5,448 nucleotides of DNA, from NCBI GenBank assembly GCA_019113665.1, contig DXGW01000102.1:1-5448 (forward strand), read 5' to 3'. The stretch comes from Candidatus Alistipes excrementipullorum. GTDB lineage: Bacteria; Bacteroidota; Bacteroidia; Bacteroidales; Rikenellaceae. Of this stretch, positions 1 to 5,448 are shown in pieces. The stretch's first letter is position 1. Every line of letters begins with the position of its first letter. The position numbers were made by a program, and so were the translations under genes. A model generated the notes under the pieces. The model had not been told where the DNA came from. It searched no databases and saw only the letters and a program-made list of their open reading frames with translations.

Positions 1-1503
1 CATCGCGTAGGCCTTGAGCAACTGAATGACCGTGTGCACGCGCTCCGATTTCACGGCGTAGTCGTTGATGACCTCGTCGCGTTTCTGTGCCTTCTCTTCG
101 GGCGAGAGACCCGATTTCTCAAGGTCGGCAACCTCGCTGCCTATGTCGGGCAGCACGAAGAATCCGTCCTCGTTGAAGTATTTCGACAGAACCTCATGGC
201 CCTTGTCGGTCAATTCAACCGAATTGAGTTTCTCGTCGATGACGAAGAAGAGCTCGTCGGTGATTTCGGGCATGCGGCGGTTGTTGTCCTGCATGTATAT
301 GTTCTCGGTCTTCTGCAACAGGGCCTTGACTCCCTGTTCCGAGAGGAACTTGATCAGCGGCTTGTACTTGGGCAGGCCCTTGTGTGCGCGGAGCAGAAGG
401 ATTCCGCCCTCCTCGTTCTTCCCCTCGTTGATGAGCTTGCGGGCCTCGGCAACCAGATTGGTGACGAAGTTCTTCTGCAGGTTGTAGAGGTTCTCGATGG
501 CGGGACGGTACTGCTCGAACATCTGGTCGTCGCCTTTGGGAACGGGACCCGATATGATGAGCGGCGTACGTGCGTCGTCGATAAGCACCGAGTCGACCTC
601 ATCGACAATGGCGTAATGGTGTTTGCGCTGCACGAGGTCCTTCGGCGACGAAGCCATGTTGTCGCGCAGGTAGTCGAAACCGTACTCGTTGTTGGTACCG
701 AACGTGATGTCGGCCATATAAGCCTTGCGGCGGGCTTCGGAGTTGGGCTGGTGCTTGTCGATGCAGTCTACGGAGAGTCCGTGGAATTCGTACATCGGGC
801 CCATCCACTCGGAGTCACGGCGTGCCAGGTAGTCGTTCACCGTCACCATGTGCACACCCTTGCGGGCAAGGGCATTGAGGAATACGGGCAGGGTAGCCAC
901 GAGGGTCTTACCTTCACCCGTAGCCATTTCGGCAATCTTTCCCTTGTGCAGGACCACGCCGCCGAAGAGCTGTACGTCGTAGTGGACCATGTCCCACTTT
1001 ACGTCGTTGCCGCCGGCCGTCCAGTGTGTAGCGTATATGGCCTTGTCGCCTGAGATCGTTACGAAGTCTTTTGTTGCAGCAAGCTGGCGGTCGAAATCGG
1101 TGGCCGTAACCTCCACCGTGTCGTTTTCGGCGAAACGGCGGGCCGTATCCTTCATTATGGCGAAAGCCTCGGGAAGAATCTCGTCGAGTTTCTGTTCGAT
1201 CTTGTCGTCGATACGTTTTACCGTCTCGTCTATGTCTTTCGATATCTTCTCCTTTTCCGACAGTGTCGTTTCGGGAAGTTCGAGTTTGGCTTTCTGTTCT
1301 ACGATGTGGGCCTCGTCTCCGGCTATGAAGTCGGCTATCTGTTTCATCAGGGCCGCACTGTGCTCACGCAGTTCGTCGTTCGACAGCGCAGCGATGGTGG
1401 GGTATATTTCCTTGATTTTTATGAGGTAGGGTTCCACCTCCTTACGGTCCTTGTCGGCTTTCGAGCCGAAGAAGAATTTGATAAGTCCGGTAAGTATGTC
1501 CAT
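1..1503 (-). CDS. secA: Preprotein translocase ATPase SecA (N-terminal 501 residues, 3' end outside window)
   Basis: SecA is the cytoplasmic ATPase motor that drives unfolded preproteins through the SecYEG channel. The minus-strand frame opens with MDILTGLIKFFFGSKADKDR and stays open to the window edge. Visible parts: an N-terminal helix; a charged insertion at about residues 60-110 (family members of Bacteroidota are longer here than E. coli SecA); the Walker A motif MATGEGKT at 193-200; NDYLARRD at 223-230; TFGTNNEYGFDYLRDNM at 267-283; the Walker B/DEAD-type segment VDEVDSVLIDDARTPLIISG at 300-319; then the start of the preprotein cross-linking domain with a second insertion at about 345-480. 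The helicase second half, scaffold and C-terminal linker lie beyond position 1. Bacteroidota SecA is usually about 1,100 residues, so slightly under half is present. The ATG at 1503 is chosen because the protein start matches the family and a promoter lies just upstream. It is separated from the preceding gene by 163 bp. Identification is near certain. Confidence 0.97.
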   Translation of the reverse strand, partial: MDILTGLIKFFFGSKADKDRKEVEPYLIKIKEIYPTIAALSNDELREHSAALMKQIADFIAGDEAHIVEQKAKLELPETTLSEKEKISKDIDETVKRIDDKIEQKLDEILPEAFAIMKDTARRFAENDTVEVTATDFDRQLAATKDFVTISGDKAIYATHWTAGGNDVKWDMVHYDVQLFGGVVLHKGKIAEMATGEGKTLVATLPVFLNALARKGVHMVTVNDYLARRDSEWMGPMYEFHGLSVDCIDKHQPNSEARRKAYMADITFGTNNEYGFDYLRDNMASSPKDLVQRKHHYAIVDEVDSVLIDDARTPLIISGPVPKGDDQMFEQYRPAIENLYNLQKNFVTNLVAEARKLINEGKNEEGGILLLRAHKGLPKYKPLIKFLSEQGVKALLQKTENIYMQDNNRRMPEITDELFFVIDEKLNSVELTDKGHEVLSKYFNEDGFFVLPDIGSEVADLEKSGLSPEEKAQKRDEVINDYAVKSERVHTVIQLLKAYAM

Positions 1504-1517
1504 TATAATGAGCTTTT

Positions 1518-1529
1518 CGTTAATTAACG
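1518..1529. promoter_or_regulatory. 12-bp perfect palindrome in the secA leader
   Basis: CGTTAATTAACG is a perfect inverted repeat with no spacer. It sits between the secA -7 box and the secA start codon, over the place where transcription would be expected to begin. Its position would suit an operator or a small leader structure, but a 12-bp AT-rich palindrome can also arise by chance. No known regulator is assigned. Confidence 0.3.
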
Positions 1530-1532
1530 CGC

Positions 1533-1564
1533 CAAAGATACGTATTTTTTATCTTATATGGAAA
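1533..1564 (-). promoter_or_regulatory. Bacteroidota-type promoter for secA
   Basis: On the minus strand the -7 box reads TATCTTTG (1540-1533), an exact match to the Bacteroidota primary sigma consensus TAnnTTTG. Twenty bases upstream is TTTC (1564-1561), one mismatch from the -33 TTTG element. The spacer is AT-rich. Transcription would start about 20-25 bases before the secA ATG, giving a short leader without a Shine-Dalgarno sequence, as is usual in this phylum. Confidence 0.7.
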
Positions 1565-1629
1565 CTTGCGCGCAATAAATAAAAGGCCCGGACAATAATA
1601 GATGTTTCGGCGTTTTGATACAGATGGTT

Positions 1630-1649
1630 CCGGCCGCCGCAGCGGCCGG
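1630..1649 (-). terminator. GC-rich hairpin after the DUF2851 gene, without a U-tract
   Basis: CCGGCCGC and GCGGCCGG form a perfect 8-bp, all-GC stem around a 4-base loop (TGCG on the minus strand), starting 17 bases after the DUF2851 stop codon. The position fits the 3' end of the operon. The bases that follow on the minus strand (AACCATCTG) are not a T-run, so a classical intrinsic terminator is not supported. It could be an RNA 3'-end stabiliser, a pause site, or a terminator that works by another mechanism. Confidence 0.45.
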
Positions 1650-1666
1650 TGATGGGGTATGTCCGG

Positions 1667-2617
1667 TTATTCCGGTTTTGACAATGTCCCGATAATGCGT
1701 CTGCCGATCGGGCATTCCCGGCAGCGCCCGTTCATGCAGTATTCGTTGCCGAGTTGCAGCAGGGCCTGTGTCTCGAAAGCATTGGCAGGAACAACTCCGT
1801 TGGCTTTCCACCTGTCGATTCTGGAGTTGTTTTCGGGCGGGGTGTTTTCGAGCAGGGTGATGGCGCGGTCACGCAGACGGTCATCGCCGATATAGCTGCC
1901 GTAGGCATATTGCAGTTGGGCAACCACGTTTATCCCCAGAATGTTCGCTTTTGCAGGCCCGATCCGTTTCACGCTTTCGGACGAGGTCTGTGCAGGTACG
2001 AAATGGCTTGTCCAGTATTCCGAGGCCTCGACACCGAAAAGCGCGGCGGCATCTTTGGCTGTGCGGCACTCGAGGATCGACTCCATGACAAAATTGCGTT
2101 GCGCGAGAAATGCCGCGGCCTGGGCCATTCTGATCACCGGGTGGTTGTGTGGATATATTCGAGTCGTTTTCCACTCCGACGGCGACATCGGAGTTATGCC
2201 GTGCTTGTGGGCGAGGTATGAAAATTCGCTTTTGAGAGTGAGCGTATATTCGTCGTCGCAGTAGCTGTCGAGCAACCCCGATGCCCCTATAAGCAGGGCT
2301 TCGAGCGAACGGAGCGACCGCCCGTATCTCAAGATTACCGCATATGGGACTCTCGACGCAAGTGTCTCGAAGGCCTGGCTGTTGTTCGGTGCGCCGAGAT
2401 AGTGCAGGAGCAGGGTATAGAATGTCTGGTTCCAGTTTTCCAGCGAGGCGGCGTATACGGTCTGTATGTTGTCGTTCTTGCGCTTGAGACGTTCGTATCC
2501 GAGCGACGTGTAGATCTCGGTCCTGTGCAGCGCGTCGAGTTGTGACAGATAGCCGCCGCAGGCACACGTGGCGGCACCTGCTTCGAGCCTGTTTATCATT
2601 CTCTGCACGGAATCCAT
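1667..2617 (-). CDS. Short DUF2851-family protein (316 aa, lacks the usual N-terminal part)
   Basis: The function of DUF2851 proteins is unknown; they are widespread in Bacteroidota. Recognition rests on the family's C-terminal pattern: ERLKRKN (42-48), the NWNQTFYTLLLHYLG segment (61-75), the LEALLIGASGLLD motif (105-117), FSYLAHKHGITPMSPSEWK (132-150), the HPVIRMAQAAAF stretch (159-170), EYWTSHF (200-206), NILGINVVAQLQYAYG (225-240), DRWKANG (268-274) and a closing EYCMNGRCRECPIGRR (292-307). As I recall them, family members are about 420-430 residues, with roughly 110 more N-terminal residues that include a conserved GNVEIH-like region; none of that is encoded here. The frame is closed directly upstream by the TAG stop of the DUF59 gene, so the short start is real as sequenced. 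Three cysteines form C294-x4-C299-x2-C302, and a C-x-C lies at 18-20. It is the last gene of the apparent operon. Family assignment is firm; the role is not known. Confidence 0.87.
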   Translation of the reverse strand: MDSVQRMINRLEAGAATCACGGYLSQLDALHRTEIYTSLGYERLKRKNDNIQTVYAASLENWNQTFYTLLLHYLGAPNNSQAFETLASRVPYAVILRYGRSLRSLEALLIGASGLLDSYCDDEYTLTLKSEFSYLAHKHGITPMSPSEWKTTRIYPHNHPVIRMAQAAAFLAQRNFVMESILECRTAKDAAALFGVEASEYWTSHFVPAQTSSESVKRIGPAKANILGINVVAQLQYAYGSYIGDDRLRDRAITLLENTPPENNSRIDRWKANGVVPANAFETQALLQLGNEYCMNGRCRECPIGRRIIGTLSKPE

Positions 2618-2620
2618 CGT

Positions 2621-2941
2621 CTAAAGCATGTTCAGTTCGAGAAGGGCTTCCTCCGACATCATGCTCTTGTCCCATACGGGATCGAACGTGAGTATCACGT
2701 CAACCGACTTTACGCCTTCAACCTTGGCGACCTGTGTGTTGACGTCCTCTACGAGCATGTCGGCCATGGGGCAGTTGGGTGCCGTGAGCGTCATGCGTAT
2801 CGTTGCTACGCCGGTCGGCTCGAAGTCTATTTCGTAAACGAGTCCGAGGTCGTAGATGTTAACCGGAATCTCCGGGTCGTATATGTTTTTGAGGGTCAGG
2901 ACTATGTCCTTTTCAACCTTCAGTATCTCTTCTGGTGTCAT
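2621..2941 (-). CDS. DUF59/MIP18-family iron-sulfur assembly protein
   Basis: A 106-residue single-domain protein of the FeS_assembly_P (DUF59) family, related to the DUF59 domain of SufT and to eukaryotic MIP18/CIA2. Family members act in the cytoplasm in maturation or transfer of Fe-S clusters. Diagnostic segments are YDPEIPVNIYDLGLVYEI (21-38), TLTAPNCPMADML (51-63) with the conserved cysteine C57, and the tail LTFDPVWDKSMMSEEALLEL (84-103), which is the usual ending of this family in Bacteroidota. Length is normal for the stand-alone form. The start at 2941 lies 12 bases after the sufE stop, and AAGGA about 10 bases upstream is a possible weak ribosome binding site. The pairing with sufE directly upstream supports a role in Fe-S assembly. 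The symbol sufT is not given because I cannot prove orthology from one domain. Confidence 0.93.
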   Translation of the reverse strand: MTPEEILKVEKDIVLTLKNIYDPEIPVNIYDLGLVYEIDFEPTGVATIRMTLTAPNCPMADMLVEDVNTQVAKVEGVKSVDVILTFDPVWDKSMMSEEALLELNML

Positions 2942-2953
2942 TTCTGCGTATCC

Positions 2954-3406
2954 TTAAGCGTCGGCATGGTGCGAGTTGCCGAATGCCAGCGCATACATCT
3001 TCATCTGCTTGATCATTGCCAGCAGTCCGTTGCTGCGTGTCGGCGACAGGTTCTCGCTCAATCCTATCGCGTCGATGAAATAGAGATCGAGGTCGGTGAT
3101 CTCCTGCGGCGTACGGCCGTTCATCACACGTATCAATAACGCTATTATGCCTTTTGTTATTATGGCGTCGCTGTCGGCCGTGTAGTACACGCGGCCGTCA
3201 TCGAGACGCGCGTCGACCCATACGCGCGACTGACACCCGTTGATCAGGTATCGTTCGTTGCGGTGCTGTGGGTCTATTTCGGGCAGGGAGTTGCCCAGTT
3301 CGATCAGGTAATCGTACTTGTCGAGCCAATCGTCGAAAACCGAGAATTCGTCGATTATTTCGTCCTGTATTTTGTCATTCATGGCGTTTGAACCTTTACT
3401 TGTCAT
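2954..3406 (-). CDS. sufE: Cysteine desulfuration protein SufE
   Basis: SufE takes the persulfide sulfur from the cysteine desulfurase SufS on its own active cysteine and passes it to the SufBCD scaffold. The 150-residue protein shows the family layout: DEIIDEFSVFDDWLDKYDYL (15-34), a loop with LPEIDPQHRNERYLINGCQSRVWV (41-64) carrying the acceptor cysteine C58, TADSDAIITKGIIALLIRVMNG split over 76-97, and the IGLSENLSPTRSNGLLAMI segment (114-132). Two starts are possible. The ATG at 3406 overlaps the upstream TGA as ATGA, suggesting translational coupling. The ATG at 3382 (MNDKIQDEIIDEF) matches where most SufE proteins begin, so the first eight residues may be an added tail or untranslated. 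No sufS, sufB, sufC or sufD is present in the window. Identification is firm. Confidence 0.95.
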   Translation of the reverse strand: MTSKGSNAMNDKIQDEIIDEFSVFDDWLDKYDYLIELGNSLPEIDPQHRNERYLINGCQSRVWVDARLDDGRVYYTADSDAIITKGIIALLIRVMNGRTPQEITDLDLYFIDAIGLSENLSPTRSNGLLAMIKQMKMYALAFGNSHHADA

Positions 3407-5004
3407 TTTAGTTTAAGTACCGTGCCTTCCGAAGCGGCGGGCTCCGATATGCCTATGAGCCGTGCGGTGGTCGGGGCTACGGAGGTCATGTCTACCGGCT
3501 CGTCATGCCGTTGCGGAGCTATGCCGGCACCCCAGAAGATCAAGGGTACATGGGTGTCGTATCCGTACATCGAACCCGAATGCGAACGGCATTCTTCGCG
3601 CTCCTCGATCCATTCGGGCATGAGGTTTATGATGACGTCGCCCGAACGTCGCGGATAGAAGCTGTTCTGCATTTTCTGTGCATATCCGCTGCCAAAGTAG
3701 CTCGTGCGCATGGCTGTCGATGACAGCGCATGCGATACGCCGCGGAACTGCATGGCGAATGTTGCCACTTCGTTCTGTATGTCGGCTATCGACATGTCCT
3801 TGTCATAGACAAGGTTGTGGTTGATGTATATCGAGTGGTCGATATAGCCGAGTATCCACTGCCCCTGGCCGTATCGGGCGCTCAGGAAAGCGTTGACTAT
3901 CACTTCGAACTGGCGGACGTTGAACCGCTTGCGCGAGTCGGCTATCTTGTCGTACGAGGGGCTTGTCCCGTGGTCCGATGTGAAAACTACGAGTATGGAC
4001 CTTTCGTCCTTGACGAGCGTGCATACATAGTCGAGGAAGAGGTCGAGGTCGTAGTCGAGGCGGTAGAGCATGTCTTCGTATTCAACCGATTCGGGACCGA
4101 AACGTTCGGCTATGTTGCGTGACGTATCGAGGCAGATGTTGAGCACGTCGGTGTGGTCGTCGGCACCGAGATTCATGCTGGTTATCGCATATTTTGCGAA
4201 ATCGAGCAGGAGCGTGTTGCCCACGGGAGTGCGTTCGATCTTTTCAATGTCGCGCAACTGTTCGCCGCTTATCTGCCTCGGGCGGGTCTCTTTGGTCATC
4301 TGCTCCAGCATCACGATCGACGAATGGCGTGAATTGATGTATTTGTCTTTGTTGAATCTGCTTTGCCATGTTCCGGTCAGGAAACGTGCACGCAGGTCCT
4401 CGTCGTTGTACTCCTTGACCCAGCCGGGAAGGTAGGGCGTATAGTATGACGATGTGGCCCACCGGCACCGGTCGTCGTCTATCCAGAAACTGAAACCGCT
4501 CCTGCCTCCCATTATAACGGCCGATTCGGGGTCTATCGCTATCGTTACCGAACGGCTGCAGCTGTCGGCCTGTATCATGGCGTCGTTGAGTGTCGGGGCG
4601 ATCAGGTTTCGGGGCGAATGGCAGCCTTTGCCGTCGCGGCAGTCGAGTCCCGTAACGTCGTCGTCGGTCGTGAGATATACGTTATTGTTGTTGGCATAGT
4701 CGCTCCAGCGGCGCGATACCACGCCATGCGTCGAGGGCATTGCGCCGGTCGACAGCGTTGCCAGTGATACCGGCGTGAGCGTCTGCATGTAGTTGTACCG
4801 GCTGTCGGTGAATACGGCCCCGCCTTCGGTGAGCCGCCGGAAACCTCCGCTGCTGAAATTGGACGCATATCGGTCGATGTCGTCGGCCCGCATCGAGCTC
4901 ACCACAATGTTGATTACGAGTTTGGGCTTTTCGGCGGCAAATGCCTGTGCTGCGGCTCCGAGCGTCAATGCGAGGAGCGTTGTTCTGATAAAACCGGCTG
5001 ACAT
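3403..5004 (-). CDS. Exported alkaline-phosphatase-superfamily (PafA/NPP-like) protein, probably catalytically degenerate
   Basis: Resembles the type I phosphodiesterase/PafA branch of the alkaline phosphatase superfamily (periplasmic phosphate-ester hydrolases with two zinc ions). The start at 5004 gives 533 residues and a clear signal peptide, MSAGFIRTTLLALTLGAAAQ then AFA, with cleavage near residue 23; the frame also opens at 5067, but that start would place a promoter and terminator inside the gene. Family segments in order (numbered from 5004): KLVINIVVSSMRADD (28-42), GGFRRLTEGGAVF (53-65), YNYMQTLTPVSLATLSTGAM (70-89), ERFGPESVEYEDMLYRLDYD (300-319), SDHGTSP (343-349) and HSGSMYGYDTHVPLIFWGAG (475-494). 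T77 matches the PafA nucleophile T79, and D344, H345 and H475 match metal ligands. The other ligands appear changed: PafA D38 to S36, D305 to R296, H309 to E300; N100, K162 and R164 become R98, D158 and E160. It is the first gene of the operon and overlaps sufE by 4 bp. Fold assignment is firm; loss of activity is inference from a remembered alignment. Confidence 0.85.
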   Translation of the reverse strand: MSAGFIRTTLLALTLGAAAQAFAAEKPKLVINIVVSSMRADDIDRYASNFSSGGFRRLTEGGAVFTDSRYNYMQTLTPVSLATLSTGAMPSTHGVVSRRWSDYANNNNVYLTTDDDVTGLDCRDGKGCHSPRNLIAPTLNDAMIQADSCSRSVTIAIDPESAVIMGGRSGFSFWIDDDRCRWATSSYYTPYLPGWVKEYNDEDLRARFLTGTWQSRFNKDKYINSRHSSIVMLEQMTKETRPRQISGEQLRDIEKIERTPVGNTLLLDFAKYAITSMNLGADDHTDVLNICLDTSRNIAERFGPESVEYEDMLYRLDYDLDLFLDYVCTLVKDERSILVVFTSDHGTSPSYDKIADSRKRFNVRQFEVIVNAFLSARYGQGQWILGYIDHSIYINHNLVYDKDMSIADIQNEVATFAMQFRGVSHALSSTAMRTSYFGSGYAQKMQNSFYPRRSGDVIINLMPEWIEEREECRSHSGSMYGYDTHVPLIFWGAGIAPQRHDEPVDMTSVAPTTARLIGISEPAASEGTVLKLK

Positions 5005-5031
5005 TCTCTTTAACGTACTTTTTGTGCGCGA

Positions 5032-5039
5032 CAAAAATA
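5032..5039 (-). promoter_or_regulatory. Bacteroidota-type -7 box for the phosphatase-sufE-DUF59-DUF2851 operon
   Basis: The minus strand reads TATTTTTG, an exact TAnnTTTG match, 27 bases before the ATG at 5004. That would give a leader of about 20 bases. A TTTG at 5068-5065 is the nearest -33 candidate, but its 25-base spacer is longer than the roughly 20 bases usual for this promoter class, and it overlaps the terminator hairpin, so the upstream element is uncertain. Its place supports 5004 rather than 5067 as the start of the phosphatase-like gene. Confidence 0.6.
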
Positions 5040-5042
5040 CTG

Positions 5043-5064
5043 AAAAAAATCGGAATGCGTTCCG
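5043..5064 (-). terminator. Small intrinsic terminator after the GSCFA gene
   Basis: On the minus strand CGGAA-CGCA-TTCCG forms a 5-bp hairpin with a 4-base loop (5064-5051), followed by A and seven T bases (5050-5043). It begins 16 bases after the GSCFA stop codon. The stem is short, so termination may be partial and some readthrough into the downstream operon is plausible. Confidence 0.55.
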
Positions 5065-5080
5065 CAAATGTTCGGCTGCT

Positions 5081-5448
5081 TCAAAGAAACGATTCGAAAT
5101 GGCGCCGCTCTTCGGTGAGATCTGCCGCCCCGCCGATGGCGTCGATAGTCTCGATGTTCATTCGGCAGAATGTTCGGAAGGCTTCGCTTCGGGCGTTCAG
5201 CGGGCGGTGCGATGCCGCGTCCACTATCTTCCCGATCTGCTGCATCTGTGCGGCTGTTTCGGCCGTCATGGCGGCGGCCGTGAACTTTTCGCGTATGTAT
5301 GCCAGCGCCTGGGCCGAAGGGTGTACGAGGTCGTCGGCATAGAACCTGTAGTCGCGCAGGTCGTCGTTCAGTATCTCGTATGCCGGGAAGTAGTCGGCCG
5401 ACGTATATCTGTTGACTATCTCTGCGACTGCGAGTTTGAGCGTGGCCT
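5081..5448 (-). CDS. GSCFA-domain protein, C-terminal 121 residues (5' end outside window)
   Basis: The open frame enters from the right edge and ends at a TGA at 5083-5081. The readable part begins ATLKLAVAEIVNRY and continues with YFPAYEILNDDLRDYRFYAD, then DLVHPSAQALAYIREKF. This YFPxYEI...LRDYRFY..D..HP block is typical of the GSCFA family, common in Bacteroidota and resembling SGNH/GDSL hydrolases, where a D-x-x-H pair (here DLVH) supplies the catalytic Asp and His. The remaining 60-odd residues form a less conserved charged tail ending FESFL. The GSCFA motif and the nucleophile block would lie upstream, outside the window, so catalytic competence cannot be judged. The internal ATG at 5269 is not the start, because homology runs continuously above it. 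The substrate is unknown. The stop lies 16 bases before a small terminator and 76 bases before the next start. Confidence 0.85.
   Translation of the reverse strand, partial: ATLKLAVAEIVNRYTSADYFPAYEILNDDLRDYRFYADDLVHPSAQALAYIREKFTAAAMTAETAAQMQQIGKIVDAASHRPLNARSEAFRTFCRMNIETIDAIGGAADLTEERRHFESFL

Noticed and set aside
34..1053. 339-residue open frame on the plus strand
   Set aside because: It is exactly antisense to the well-supported secA coding sequence; its low-complexity Val/Leu-rich translation reflects secA codon use and shows no recognisable family.
1662..1679. Short tandem TCCGGTTAT/TCCGGTTTT at the DUF2851 stop codon
   Set aside because: Only two imperfect 9-base copies, half inside the coding sequence; no sign of a wider repeat or attachment site.
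1554..1811. 85-residue minus-strand frame covering the DUF2851 3' end and intergenic gap, considered as a SecM-like arrest leader for secA
   Set aside because: Most of it overlaps the DUF2851 coding region in another frame, it has no hydrophobic signal segment or known arrest motif, and its stop lies upstream of the secA promoter.
1754..2221. 155-residue plus-strand frame
   Set aside because: Antisense shadow of the DUF2851 gene, with no family resemblance.
1881..2675. 264-residue minus-strand frame overlapping DUF2851 and the end of DUF59
   Set aside because: Out-of-frame shadow with an Arg-rich, non-protein-like composition; the DUF2851 and DUF59 frames in the same place are clearly homologous to known families.
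3730..4122. 130-residue plus-strand frame rich in Val and Glu
   Set aside because: Antisense to the phosphatase-like gene; its composition is what the reverse complement of Asp/Tyr/Leu-rich codons gives.
5005..5067. 21-residue N-terminal extension of the phosphatase-like protein using the ATG at 5067
   Set aside because: It would cover the terminator and the TAnnTTTG box, and the signal peptide and PafA-like spacing fit the ATG at 5004.

Overview
The window reads as a chromosomal housekeeping segment of a Bacteroidota bacterium, most likely an Alistipes/Rikenellaceae-like gut anaerobe. The genus-level guess is inference from family resemblance and moderately high GC. The phylum-level guess rests on three things: GSCFA and DUF2851 family genes, a SecA with the long Bacteroidota-type insertions, and two promoter -7 boxes of the form TAnnTTTG. 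All genes lie on the minus strand, so transcription runs from high to low coordinates.

Layout in the direction of transcription: (1) the C-terminal 121 residues of a GSCFA-domain protein (5448-5081), followed by a small hairpin with a T-run; (2) a Bacteroidota-type promoter (about 5032-5039) in front of an exported alkaline-phosphatase-superfamily protein (5004-3403); (3) sufE (3406-2954), whose start overlaps the phosphatase stop as ATGA; (4) a DUF59/MIP18-family Fe-S assembly protein (2941-2621); (5) a short DUF2851 protein (2617-1667), four bases after the previous stop codon and in the same frame; (6) a 163-bp intergenic gap with a GC-rich hairpin, a second TAnnTTTG promoter and a 12-bp palindrome; (7) the first 501 codons of secA, running off the left edge.

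Genes 2 to 5 are packed as one likely operon. SufE and the DUF59 protein both serve iron-sulfur cluster assembly (sulfur delivery and cluster maturation or transfer). The phosphatase-like and DUF2851 proteins have no known link to that pathway. SecA is the preprotein translocase motor and appears to have its own promoter.

The most notable signals are: the phosphatase-like protein keeps the fold and the threonine nucleophile but, by my alignment to the PafA/NPP family, has lost three of its metal ligands and all three accessory active-site residues, so it looks like an exported pseudoenzyme; and the DUF2851 protein lacks the whole N-terminal portion usual for the family while keeping a C-terminal C-x4-C-x2-C cluster. 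No mobile element, CRISPR array, tRNA or rRNA was seen. The long plus-strand open frames are antisense shadows of the minus-strand genes.
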